A DNA stretch of 64,000 bases from the NCBI RefSeq assembly GCF_022229005.1, contig NZ_JAKKFD010000077.1, positions 17,229-81,228 on the forward strand, in the 5' to 3' direction. The DNA comes from Micromonospora trifolii (GTDB lineage Bacteria > Actinomycetota > Actinomycetes > Mycobacteriales > Micromonosporaceae). This document shows, piece after piece, positions 26,263 through 34,984 of this stretch (positions are counted from its first letter, which is position 1; every line of letters starts with the position of its first letter). The notes under the pieces were generated by a model, which had not been told where the DNA came from, ran no database searches, and saw nothing but the letters and a program-made list of their open reading frames with translations. The translations under genes and the position numbers were made by a program.

Positions 26263-26385
26263 CTGAAGGCAATAGCTGGCGCTTGCAGGTTTGTTGCAGT
26301 GCCCGCAGGAGGGGTCGCGGGCGCGCCGGTCGGTGTCCTCCGGGCCGTCGACGGCGCGGGTCCCCGGCTTGTTGCCCGCTCGGTA

Positions 26386-26436
26386 TTGACACCGCCAGGC
26401 CTGCCATCGATGCTCTGCTAAATCAGTTTAGCGACC
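26386..26436 (+). promoter_or_regulatory. Esterase promoter with CTAAA-N4-TTTAG operator
   Basis: TTGACA (26386-26391), an 18-base spacer and ATGCTC are followed by the operator GCTAAATCAGTTTAGC (26417-26432). Bases 26410-26436 are identical over 27 bp to the minus strand of 39469-39495 in front of the sugar ABC operon, with the same distance to TTGACA. The operator just after the -10 position suggests repression by the LacI protein encoded at 39643-40668. Confidence 0.75.
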
Positions 26437-26515
26437 GGCTCGCTCCGACCCGTCCCACTCCCGGTGCCCGGCCGGGCTCGCTGACTGAGCGCACCACCCC
26501 CGAGAAAGGACCCGC

Positions 26516-27829
26516 ATGAGACTGCGAAAAGGGCTGATCCCGCTCGCCGCCACCCTCGTCCTGGCCGGCGCCTCCGGCACGGCGTACGGCAGCGCGAGCG
26601 ACAGCCGGGGCGCCACTGACGGAATCCGCAGCATCACCCCGATCACCACCGTCTACACGTACGGCCAGAAGGTCTCCGCGGTGGCGATCGAGTACGCGGC
26701 CACAGTCAACCCCCGCACCCTCGACACCGCCACGTTCTCGGTGACCGACACCATCTACAACTTCCGCTTCAACCCCATCGAGGACCTGCCGAAGCTCGCC
26801 GGCCGGACCGTCACCCACACCTACACCAACGGGACACCGGGCACCCGTGCCGACCACCGATCGGCGCCGGGCAGATACGTCATCGTCGAGCTCGACCCCG
26901 CCGACACCGGCGGCTCGACGGTCATCGTCTCCAAGTGCCCGACCTTCCTCTGCACGGTGAAGGTCAATCCGGAGCTGCCGACCCGGGTCGTGCAGCGCAA
27001 GGACGTGCACGGCCAGCCCGGCCGCGGGGCCGGCAAGGGGCCGGTGCTCGCCCGGGCCACCCCGCGCGAGTCCCGACCGGTCACCGAGAAGCCGGTCAAC
27101 CAACTGGTCGACGAGTTCACCTACGGCTCGTTCCTGAGTGGCGGAATGGTGCTGCCGTACCACTACCACCTGCCGAAGAACTACCAGCCGGGCCGCAAGT
27201 ACCCACTGATGGTCGTGCTGCCCGGTCACGGAATGGGCTGGGACGGCGACAACCTCGGCGTCCAACTCGCCGCCGACATCCCGGCGACCGCGTGGCTCCA
27301 ACCGCAATGGACCGGCACCACCGAGGACGTCATCGTCCTGGCGCCCCAGCACCAGCGGGTCGGTGGGGCCGCCGAGGCGGACCTGCTGGTCAAGCTGCTC
27401 GACCAGTTCGTCGGCCAGTTCGCTGTGGACACCCGTCGGGTGTACGCGACCACCGTGTCGTACGGTTCCCAGCTGCTCTGGGAGGCGTTCGCCAAGCGTC
27501 CGGACCTGTTCGCCGGCGGGTTGGTGACCGGTGGTTTCCCGGTCAACGCCACCCAGGCGACCGCCATCGCGGCGGCCGAGGTGCCGGTGTGGATCACCCA
27601 CGGCGAGCACGACCACCTGCTCAACGTCTCGGGCGCGCGCAACTCCACGGCAGTGCTGCGGCAGGCGTACGCCGCCCGGGGTAAGACGCCGGAGCAGACC
27701 GCCGACCTGGTGCGCTACACCGAGTACGCCGACGCCGCGTTCTCGTTGCCGGACTACCACGCGGCGTTCGGGCCGACCTACGAGGACGCCAGCATCCTGC
27801 GCTGGCTGCTGGGCCGGTCCAAGCCCTGA
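26516..27829 (+). CDS. Secreted esterase with N-terminal Ig-like domain
   Basis: The 437-residue protein has a signal peptide (1-26), an N-terminal beta-sandwich (about 35-155) like the Ig-like domain of some secreted esterases, and an alpha/beta-hydrolase domain from about 195. The L-P-G-H-G-M-G oxyanion region, a serine in T-V-S-Y-G-S, an acid in H-G-E-H-D-H and a histidine in D-Y-H-A-A-F form a plausible triad. A role in deacylating plant polysaccharide is inferred from the shared operator with a sugar transporter. Confidence 0.8.
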   Translation: MRLRKGLIPLAATLVLAGASGTAYGSASDSRGATDGIRSITPITTVYTYGQKVSAVAIEYAATVNPRTLDTATFSVTDTIYNFRFNPIEDLPKLAGRTVTHTYTNGTPGTRADHRSAPGRYVIVELDPADTGGSTVIVSKCPTFLCTVKVNPELPTRVVQRKDVHGQPGRGAGKGPVLARATPRESRPVTEKPVNQLVDEFTYGSFLSGGMVLPYHYHLPKNYQPGRKYPLMVVLPGHGMGWDGDNLGVQLAADIPATAWLQPQWTGTTEDVIVLAPQHQRVGGAAEADLLVKLLDQFVGQFAVDTRRVYATTVSYGSQLLWEAFAKRPDLFAGGLVTGGFPVNATQATAIAAAEVPVWITHGEHDHLLNVSGARNSTAVLRQAYAARGKTPEQTADLVRYTEYADAAFSLPDYHAAFGPTYEDASILRWLLGRSKP

Positions 27830-27890
27830 GGCCCCGGACCGGGCGACGCCTCGCCGCGATCCGGCAGCGCGATTTCGTCGCGTCGACTGG

Positions 27891-28970
27891 TTACCGGCGG
27901 GCGTCGCCCGCGTCGGCCTCGGCAGCAGCGGGGGCGCCCCCGACGAGCACGGACTCCTGACCCTCCTGCCGACCCTCCTGCCTCGCGCGGTCCAGCAGCC
28001 CGGCCAGCCGACGCCGCCGGTGCCGGGCCGCCGCCCGCAGCCCCACCAGCAGGCCAGCGAGCAGACCCAGCAGTGCGAGCTGCGCCCACGGCACGACCCA
28101 GGTGGTGACGGTGGCGGAGGCCGGCCGGAGGTCGGCCCCGGCCTGGCCGTCGCCGAGCAACGTCGGCGACGTGCTGACTGTCGTGCGGAGGCGCCCCAGG
28201 GCCCAGACCCCGTCGGCCCGGGTCTCCACCGTCCGAGCGCCGCCGGGCAGCAACTCCTCGACGGCGCTGGTGGCGTCGTGGCTGCTCCGGCCCAGAAGGT
28301 CGGTCATCGCCACCCGACTCGTTCCGCTGACCCAGACATTGCCGTCGTTCTCGACCGTGTAGCGGACCCGCACCGTGCCGCCGGCGAAGGGGTTCCACGA
28401 CGGGGAGTACGTCGCGCCGAGGCCCCGGACGGCCAGGGCTGCCTGCGCGGAGCCGTTCACCCGCAGCATCACCCGGAAGCCGACACGGCTCTCGACGGTG
28501 ACAGTGCCTCCGGTGCTGGTGACGGTCGCGGCGATGCCGGCCGGGTGGTCGCCCGGCGTGGCGCCCTGGGGCACCGTGATCCGGAACGGCACCACCCGCG
28601 TCTCGTTGGGGCCGACGGTGACCTTCTCCTGCACGTCGATCCAGGTGCCACCGTCGACCGAGGGGCGGTCGGACGACAGCATGTTGAAGCGGCCCTTGTC
28701 GGTGAGATAGCCGTCGGCCGCCTTCAGGGAGAAGGCGACGGCGGTGCGGCTGAAGTTCCGTACCGCCAGATGCTCGGTCACCGCCTGCCCCGGGTCGAGG
28801 CTGGCGTTGATCCACCGGCGCTGGTCCGGCCCGTTCGCGGTGGCCGGCTGGACCGTCCAGGTCAGAGCCTTCGGGTCCGGTTCCGCCGCCGCCGCGGTCG
28901 GCGCTGCCGCAACCGCGAGGGACACGACGGCGAGGACCACGAGCGCCCGGCGCAGCGGGGTGACGGTCAT
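27891..28970 (-). CDS. DUF916-like WxL-interacting membrane protein
   Basis: The 359-residue protein has a signal peptide (to about A29), two beta-rich domains (about 35-280) with W-T-V-Q-P-A and T-P-G-D-H-P-A-G-I-A-A-T-V, one transmembrane helix (L-A-L-L-G-L-L-A-G-L-L-V-G-L) and a basic cytoplasmic tail. This is the layout of DUF916/WxL-interacting proteins, which pair with WxL surface proteins in Gram-positive bacteria. It lies just downstream of the small secreted protein below, separated by a 16-bp hairpin. Confidence 0.75.
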   Translation of the reverse strand: MTVTPLRRALVVLAVVSLAVAAAPTAAAAEPDPKALTWTVQPATANGPDQRRWINASLDPGQAVTEHLAVRNFSRTAVAFSLKAADGYLTDKGRFNMLSSDRPSVDGGTWIDVQEKVTVGPNETRVVPFRITVPQGATPGDHPAGIAATVTSTGGTVTVESRVGFRVMLRVNGSAQAALAVRGLGATYSPSWNPFAGGTVRVRYTVENDGNVWVSGTSRVAMTDLLGRSSHDATSAVEELLPGGARTVETRADGVWALGRLRTTVSTSPTLLGDGQAGADLRPASATVTTWVVPWAQLALLGLLAGLLVGLRAAARHRRRRLAGLLDRARQEGRQEGQESVLVGGAPAAAEADAGDARR

Positions 28971-28992
28971 GAATCAGCCCTTCGGCATGAGG

Positions 28993-29025
28993 CTGGGTGG
29001 GGGCCCGGTCCGGGCCCCCACCCAG
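28993..29025 (-). terminator. Strong intercistronic hairpin
   Basis: Perfect 16-bp arms (28993-29008 and 29010-29025) flank a single base. It sits between the WxL-like gene stop and the DUF916-like gene start, both on the minus strand, so it probably gives partial termination or protects the upstream message. Confidence 0.7.
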
Positions 29026-29029
29026 GCCA

Positions 29030-29662
29030 CTACTCGAACAGTGAGAGCGTGAGTGTGGAGCTGTACTCGCCGGCGGCGACCTCAGCGGGGGTCCGCAGGT
29101 ACAGGTCGGCGTTCACCGAGTACGAGTCGCTGGCGACGGCCTCGGAGTCGAAGGCCGAAACCAACAACTCCTGGTCGACGAGGCCGACATTGTTGCCCGG
29201 CTGGGTCGGCTCGTCGAGGCTGGTCACCACCTCCTCGCCCTCGGTGACCAGGCCGGTCTCCCCGCCGTCGAGCAGACGCGGCTTCCAGCCGAAGTGGTCG
29301 GCGGTGATCGGCGCCTGGCCTGCGGCACCGGCGAAGTCGGTCGCGCTGCCGAGCACCGCCCAGTTGGCGCCGTCGGGCACCTCGTCGGCGACGCGGGTGT
29401 CGGTGACCGTCACCGTCGGCAGCGTGCCGACGAACTGGCGGACCAGCAGGGTCGAGCCGTCCTCGGACAGCGCGACGGCGTCGCCGGCGATCGACAGGGC
29501 GAGCACGCCCGGTTCCCTGATCTCGTCGATGTCGACGGTGACCCGCACGCTGGCGTCGTCACCGGGCTCGGCCAGTGCGGGCGACGGCAGCACCGCCGCC
29601 CCGGTCAGCACGGCGCCGACGACGCCGGCCGCGAGCGCCTGCCGCCGTTTGTCTGTGTTCAT
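29030..29662 (-). CDS. Small secreted WxL-like surface protein
   Basis: The 210-residue protein has a signal peptide (to about A-L-A at residue 32) and a beta-rich body with L-P-T-V-T-V-T-D-T-R, N-W-A-V-L-G-S-A-T-D-F and a C-terminal S-S-T-L-T-L-S-L-F-E strand. These match the WxL-type domain, although the exact W-x-L motif is not seen; W-A-V is the nearest. ATG 29662 has GGAGAT upstream. Next to a DUF916-like gene it is best read as the surface partner of that protein. Confidence 0.65.
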   Translation of the reverse strand: MNTDKRRQALAAGVVGAVLTGAAVLPSPALAEPGDDASVRVTVDIDEIREPGVLALSIAGDAVALSEDGSTLLVRQFVGTLPTVTVTDTRVADEVPDGANWAVLGSATDFAGAAGQAPITADHFGWKPRLLDGGETGLVTEGEEVVTSLDEPTQPGNNVGLVDQELLVSAFDSEAVASDSYSVNADLYLRTPAEVAAGEYSSTLTLSLFE

Positions 29663-29689
29663 GTGATCTCCGTTCTCCGCCATGAGGGG

Positions 29690-32110
29690 TTATCCGCCGC
29701 AGGTGCCGGCGGGGTGTTGCACGGTGCGGACGGTTGTCACGTCCTGTCCGCCGATCGCCCCGGTCACCCGGACGGTCGCCGAACCCGCCGGCACCGACGC
29801 GGCACGGGTGTTGAAGGACTGATAGGCGTTCGCGCCCGGCGCGACGGCCGTGAACGACCGCTCGCCGTACGGCGTCTCCAGGCTGATGCCCACCGGCGCG
29901 TCATGGTCGTTGCGCGCCTGCACCGCCACGTACGCCTTGCCGCTCACGCACCGCGTGGACGCGGTGAGCGTGACGGGCAGGTCGACGGCGTCCGCCGCGA
30001 ACGACCAGTTGTCGATCTCGAAGAGGTCGACGCCGGCCGGGCCGGTGTAGGTGAAGTAGACGTCGTGCACGCCGCTGACGCCGTCGAGTTCGGCGGTCAC
30101 CTCGGCCCACTGTCCGACCGGGGTGTCCACGGCGACCGTGCCGACGACGGGACCGTTGACGTCGTCCAGCCGGACCTGGACCTGACCGCCGGCGGCGAGC
30201 GCACGCACCCGCGCCGTCAGACTCTGCGCGCCGCTGTCCCCGAAGTTCACCGAGGACAGCGCCGTCCAGTCGCCATTGTCGATGTCGCGGATCACGAGGT
30301 TGGGTGCCGCGCCACCGAACTGGGCGGAGCTGCCGTCGACAGTCGTGGTCGCGACGCCCTTGCTCCAGCCGAAGGTCTCGGCCTCGAAGACGCGGTACGG
30401 GTCGAAGTCGCGGACCTGGTCCACGCCGGCGTAGGTGCCGACGACCTGCTGGATGGTGCCGTCCGGGTTGAAGGTCAGTTCCTGGATGTGCGGGCTGCGG
30501 TACCCCTGGGTGGTGTTGCCGTTGATGCGCTTGTTCAGCGTCGGGGCGTGGTAGGTGAAGTAGTACTTGCCGCCGAACTCGAACACCGACTGGTGGTTGT
30601 TGCCACCGGTGCCGGCCCCGAAGAACTGCGACTGGTTCGGGAAGAGCACACCGGCGTAGGTCTCCTTCGGCCACGACATCGGGCCGTCGGAGATCATGTA
30701 GCCGATCTGGCCACCCCCGGGGTAACCCGGAAGCGGCTGCTGGCTGCCACCGAAGTCGTTCCCGCCGAAGTGCGAGGAGTACGAGAAGTAGTACCTGCCC
30801 TGGCGCTTGAAGACGTGGCCCGCTTCGAAGGCGACCGGAGCGTCCACGACCGCTGCCGTTCCCTCGGTCGAGACCATGTCGTCGCCGAGCTCGATCGACC
30901 GGATGTTCTTCGGGTTGTTGAAGCGCTCGGCCGGCGGCATGCTCGTCGACGCGGGACCACCACCGAAGTAGAGGTACGGCTGGCCGTCGTCGTCGACGAA
31001 CGGGGCCGGGTCGAACTTCCACGCGACGGCCTCGGCGCCGGGGGTACGGCCGTCGATCAGCGTGCTCGTGCGCTCGCTGGTCCACGGGCCGAGTGGCGAC
31101 GCACCCGTGATCACGTTGCTGGAGCCACCACCGTTGGCGTAGTAGAGGAAGAACTTCTCCACTCCGTTCACCACCTTCTTGGTGATGCCCGGAGCCCACG
31201 AGTTGGCGGTGAACGGGGCCACCCCGTTGGGGCCGGCGACCTGGATCTCACCGTGGTCGGTCCAGTTCACGAGGTCTTCCGAGGAGATCACGGTGATCTG
31301 GTTGATGTCGCCGTAGTTGATCCCCGGCGAGACGCCAGTGGTCGGGTTCGGGGCGTAACCCTGGGTGTCGTTTGTCATGTACATGTAGACCCGGCCGTCG
31401 TGCACGAGGCCGAACCCGTCGGCGCCGAACTTGTGCCCGATCAACGGGTTGTGTTCCCCGGGCAGCTTGCCGACGACCTCGATGGTCTTCGACGCGGGCG
31501 GGGGCGGCGCGGCGCCGATCACCGACACGTCGTCGAGTTTGAAGTCCATCAGGTGCAGGGCCGGGTCGGTTGACGGTGTGCTCGTCCAGGGGGTCTCGAA
31601 GAACAGGCGCGCCGTCGACACGCTCTGCGTCGTCGGGATCGTGAACGTGCCGTTGAACTGTGCCCACTGGCCCTTCGTCGCCGTCACGCTGACGAGGTTG
31701 GTGTAGGTGCCACCCCCGTAGTGCATGGTGGCGAAGAACTGCTTCGTCGCCGGTCCGCTCTCGTTCTCGTACTTGATGCGGGCCGTCAGGGTGTAGGCCT
31801 GGCCGGCCTGCACCTTGCCGCTGAGGTCCTGCATCGGGCCGGACCCGGTGGTCGTCCGGCTGGTGACGAGCGCCGCGTTCGCGCCGGAGTGGGCGTCCGG
31901 CGTGGCCGACAACTGGGCGCCGTCGGAGGCGTTTCCGTTGTTGACGAACCAGTTGGTCAGGCCGTCCTCGAACCCGCCGTTGACGACGAGGTTCGTGTCG
32001 GCGGCCTGGACCGGCGACGCCGGGGCGACGAACCCCGTGGCCAGCATCAGGCCGACAGTCGCGAGCGCTGCGACCCGTCCTCGGGTCGCCCGTCGCATTC
32101 GTTGTTCCAC
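29690..32110 (-). CDS. Secreted multimodular GH43 glycosidase
   Basis: The 806-residue protein has a signal peptide (1-37), a CBM4/9-like module (about 38-195), a P-P-P-P linker, a GH43 propeller (about 210-550), a CBM6-like module (about 560-700) and a C-terminal module (about 710-806). GH43 residues visible are the base Asp in H-K-F-G-A-D-G-F, the Asp in F-D-P-A-P-F-V and the acid Glu in V-A-F-E-A-G-H-V-F. The likely substrate is arabinan or arabinoxylan. GTG 32110 has GGAGGA upstream. The C-terminal module recurs in the next gene upstream. Confidence 0.9.
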   Translation of the reverse strand: MEQRMRRATRGRVAALATVGLMLATGFVAPASPVQAADTNLVVNGGFEDGLTNWFVNNGNASDGAQLSATPDAHSGANAALVTSRTTTGSGPMQDLSGKVQAGQAYTLTARIKYENESGPATKQFFATMHYGGGTYTNLVSVTATKGQWAQFNGTFTIPTTQSVSTARLFFETPWTSTPSTDPALHLMDFKLDDVSVIGAAPPPPASKTIEVVGKLPGEHNPLIGHKFGADGFGLVHDGRVYMYMTNDTQGYAPNPTTGVSPGINYGDINQITVISSEDLVNWTDHGEIQVAGPNGVAPFTANSWAPGITKKVVNGVEKFFLYYANGGGSSNVITGASPLGPWTSERTSTLIDGRTPGAEAVAWKFDPAPFVDDDGQPYLYFGGGPASTSMPPAERFNNPKNIRSIELGDDMVSTEGTAAVVDAPVAFEAGHVFKRQGRYYFSYSSHFGGNDFGGSQQPLPGYPGGGQIGYMISDGPMSWPKETYAGVLFPNQSQFFGAGTGGNNHQSVFEFGGKYYFTYHAPTLNKRINGNTTQGYRSPHIQELTFNPDGTIQQVVGTYAGVDQVRDFDPYRVFEAETFGWSKGVATTTVDGSSAQFGGAAPNLVIRDIDNGDWTALSSVNFGDSGAQSLTARVRALAAGGQVQVRLDDVNGPVVGTVAVDTPVGQWAEVTAELDGVSGVHDVYFTYTGPAGVDLFEIDNWSFAADAVDLPVTLTASTRCVSGKAYVAVQARNDHDAPVGISLETPYGERSFTAVAPGANAYQSFNTRAASVPAGSATVRVTGAIGGQDVTTVRTVQHPAGTCGG

Positions 32111-32315
32111 GAGACATCCTCCTTCATCTCTGACGTGCGGTCATCGGTGTACGGGGGATCGGTGGGTGCGCTTTTCCGTGGGTGGTCCGGACATCAGGTG
32201 TCGACTGCCGCCACCGGTCCGAGCGTGGCCGGCGGCGCGGGACAGGTCGGCTGTTCCGCGCCGCCCGGCCGGTCGCCGGTGGTGCTGGTCGCTGAGCCGA
32301 GGGCTCGTGGTGGGG

Positions 32316-34868
32316 TTACCCGCCGCAGGCGTTGGCGGGGTGCTGGGCGAAGTGGTCGGTGGTCACGTCCCGGCCGGCGACCGCCCCGGTGGCCCGGACC
32401 GTCGCCGAGCCGGCCGGCACCGACGACGCCCGGGTGGTGAACGACTGGTAGACATTCGCCCCCGGTGCGACGGCGGCAAAGGAGCGGTTTCCGTACGGGG
32501 TCTCCACAGTGATGTCGACCGGCTCGTCCGAGTCGTTGCGCGCCTGCACCGCCAGGTACGCCCTGCCGCTCAGGCAGCGCACCTGGGCGGTGACCGTCAC
32601 GGGCAGCGCCGCCAGCACTCCGAGTCGGGCCACCTGGTAGCTGAGCGCCCGCTCCGGTGCGTCGATCTGGTTCTGGGTGCCGAACTGGCCGGCCCGTGCC
32701 GCTGTCGCCGCCGCGAGCGCGGACCGCGTCGCGGCCCAGGCGTCGGCTGGGTAGTGGCGCGGGTCGAGCGTCTGCGCGTGGGCGATGGCCGCGTCGAGGG
32801 CTGTGGTGTCCAGTGGCCGGGCCTGCGCGGTCAGTACGTCGCTGAGCAGGTAGTCGTCGAAGTCGACGTGGCCGCCGGTCTGCTGGGTGGCGTAGTTGAA
32901 CAGGCCCACCCGGTGACCCATGAAGTGCGCGAGGCTGCCGTCGAGTGCCTGCGGGCCCACGCGGTTGCCGAGCCGGGTCCACTGGACCCCGTCCAGGCTG
33001 TAGTAGAACGTCGTCCACAGTTGGCCGACCGGGGAGGAGAAGTCGAGGTCCGCCTTCACGTGCACCTCGGTCGCGTCGCCCAGCGACACCGTCGTGCCGG
33101 CGACGAAGTTCTCCAGCGTCGACTGGTCGAGGTCGACAGCGAACGGCTGCGACCGGTTCACGACGCCGAGGGTGTTGACGTCACCGACGCGCTTGACCGC
33201 CACGTACGAGAATCCGCGGTTGTAGGCCGCCAGGCCCGCGACGTCGCCGTTCTTCATCCCGGAGATGTCCATCCGGGTCTGGACCGACTGCCGTGGCCCG
33301 AATGTCCGCTGCGAGAGCGTGTTGCGTGCCTCCTCGAACCACGCCAACTCGGCCCGGTTGGACAGCTTCGTGTAGACATACTGGCCGGTGACCACGGTGC
33401 CGGCCGTCAACCGCAGCCAGCCGTCGCGGTCGGTGAGTGACCAGTACCGGTTGTCCGGGGCGTGGTTCCACTCCCAGGCCAGGTCCAGCCGTGAGCCGTT
33501 GGGGGCGATCTCCGCCGGGTCGAGCGGCGCGGGGACCGTCCACTGCTCGTCCTGATACGCCTTGTGCGGCGCGTCGTTGGCGAAGTCGTCCGAGGCGACG
33601 ATGCTCTTCTGCCGCTCGAACAGCTCCTCGGCCGGGCTGAGCCGGATCGGCTTGTCGAACAGGCCGTTGACCGGCACGACCCCGTTGGTGCCGAAGGTCG
33701 GCCACCCGTTCTGCCAGGTGGCGGGGATGAGCGCCGGGATCCGGCCGATCGGGAACGTGTCCCGGAAGAACATGCCGTGCCAGTCGGTCGCGCCGCCCAC
33801 GCGGCTGATCGGCACCAGGCTGCCCTGCGCGAAGCCGTTGGAGTTGAGCACTCCGCGCGCCTCGTAGGTGTTGACCCCGCCGGCCGAGGTGTAGCGCCCG
33901 AGCAGGTTCTTCGACCGGAACATCACCACCTGACGTCCCTGCCCGGACGGCCAGGTGATGATGACGGCGTAGTACCAGCCGTCGATGTGGTACACTTGCG
34001 CGCCCTCGAACAGTCCGCCGATGAACGGCTGGCCGGCGTAGTTGTTGGCGGTGAAGATGTTCGGGTAGTCCTGCGCGATGGCGGTCAGGTCGGCGTTGAG
34101 GCGTACGGCGCTGGTGCCGCCGGATCCGTAGAAGATGTACGGCGTGCCGTCGACGTCGAAGAAGAGCGACGGGTCGTGCAGGCCACGGCCGAGGGCGGTG
34201 CGCTGCCACGGGCCGTTCTCGATGTCGTCGGTGCGGTAGAGGTACGCCCCGCTGAGGTTGTTGGTGTTGAAGACGGCGTAGAACGTGCCGTCGTGGTAGC
34301 GCAGCGACGACGCCCACTGGCCCTGGCCGTACGAGTTCTGGCCGTTGCGCAGCGAGAAGGAGTCGCCGATGCTCGCCCGGTCGAAGACGTAGTTGACGAT
34401 CTCCCAGTTGACGAGGTCGTACGACTTCATGATCGGCGCGCCAGGGCTCAGGTGCATTGTCGTGCTGATCATGTAGTAGAGGTCGCGGCCCTCGTCGTTC
34501 TCGGCGGCCGGCACCCGCTCGACGCTGATGTCCGGCACGTCGGCGTTGAGCAGTGGCACCGAGTAGGTGCCGGCGCCGGTGTCGGTCGAGGTGTACGACG
34601 ATCGGGGCGACCATCCGTCGGCCGCGTGCGCGGTGGCGGGGGTGGCCACCAGGCCAGCAGTGACGAGAACGGCCGCCGATGCGAGCGCGCACAGTGAGCG
34701 GAAACGATGCGGGCGCACTGTGGACGCCAGTCGGGGCAACGTGTTGGCGGCATGGTGAGCGGCGGCGTTCAGGCTGTTCACAGCGGATGCGCGGGCGATG
34801 TTCAGGACACGCGAGCGGACCGACACGACCAAGGCGAGCTCCAAACGCGAGAGCGGCGTGAAGGCCAT
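32316..34868 (-). CDS. Secreted GH43 beta-xylosidase/arabinofuranosidase-like enzyme
   Basis: The protein has a hydrophobic signal segment ending A-T-A-H-A-A, a GH43 propeller (base Asp in N-A-D-V-P-D-I-S-V, Asp in H-D-P-S-L-F-F-D, acid Glu in G-L-F-E-G-A-Q-V-Y) and a beta-sandwich of the GH43 C2 type (about residues 430-680). A helical segment and the same C-terminal module as the neighbouring GH43 follow. ATG 34868 is the most distal sensible start, but an operator and promoter lie right against it, so translation may begin 30-50 codons later, for example at a GTG before R-P-H-R-F-R. Confidence 0.86.
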   Translation of the reverse strand: MAFTPLSRLELALVVSVRSRVLNIARASAVNSLNAAAHHAANTLPRLASTVRPHRFRSLCALASAAVLVTAGLVATPATAHAADGWSPRSSYTSTDTGAGTYSVPLLNADVPDISVERVPAAENDEGRDLYYMISTTMHLSPGAPIMKSYDLVNWEIVNYVFDRASIGDSFSLRNGQNSYGQGQWASSLRYHDGTFYAVFNTNNLSGAYLYRTDDIENGPWQRTALGRGLHDPSLFFDVDGTPYIFYGSGGTSAVRLNADLTAIAQDYPNIFTANNYAGQPFIGGLFEGAQVYHIDGWYYAVIITWPSGQGRQVVMFRSKNLLGRYTSAGGVNTYEARGVLNSNGFAQGSLVPISRVGGATDWHGMFFRDTFPIGRIPALIPATWQNGWPTFGTNGVVPVNGLFDKPIRLSPAEELFERQKSIVASDDFANDAPHKAYQDEQWTVPAPLDPAEIAPNGSRLDLAWEWNHAPDNRYWSLTDRDGWLRLTAGTVVTGQYVYTKLSNRAELAWFEEARNTLSQRTFGPRQSVQTRMDISGMKNGDVAGLAAYNRGFSYVAVKRVGDVNTLGVVNRSQPFAVDLDQSTLENFVAGTTVSLGDATEVHVKADLDFSSPVGQLWTTFYYSLDGVQWTRLGNRVGPQALDGSLAHFMGHRVGLFNYATQQTGGHVDFDDYLLSDVLTAQARPLDTTALDAAIAHAQTLDPRHYPADAWAATRSALAAATAARAGQFGTQNQIDAPERALSYQVARLGVLAALPVTVTAQVRCLSGRAYLAVQARNDSDEPVDITVETPYGNRSFAAVAPGANVYQSFTTRASSVPAGSATVRATGAVAGRDVTTDHFAQHPANACGG

Positions 34869-34870
34869 CG

Positions 34871-34884
34871 TGTTATCGCTAACA
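34871..34884. promoter_or_regulatory. LacI-type operator TGTTATCGCTAACA
   Basis: A 14-bp inverted repeat (TGTTA-TCGC-TAACA) is of the kind bound by LacI-family regulators of arabinose and xylose genes in actinobacteria. On the minus strand it lies just after TTGACA (34894-34899), over the expected -10 position, so bound protein would block transcription of the GH43 gene. Confidence 0.65.
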
Positions 34885-34984
34885 ACACCTGTCAAGACTA
34901 TCTATGAAACGTGCCCGAGATATCCCCGTAACACCGCCCACAGTCCACAGTGGACGGGCACACACCAGGTCGGACCCCGGCGGC

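Noticed and set aside
34869..34895. Upstream extension of the GH43 gene to a start at 34895
   Set aside because: The extension runs through the TGTTATCGCTAACA operator and predicted promoter.
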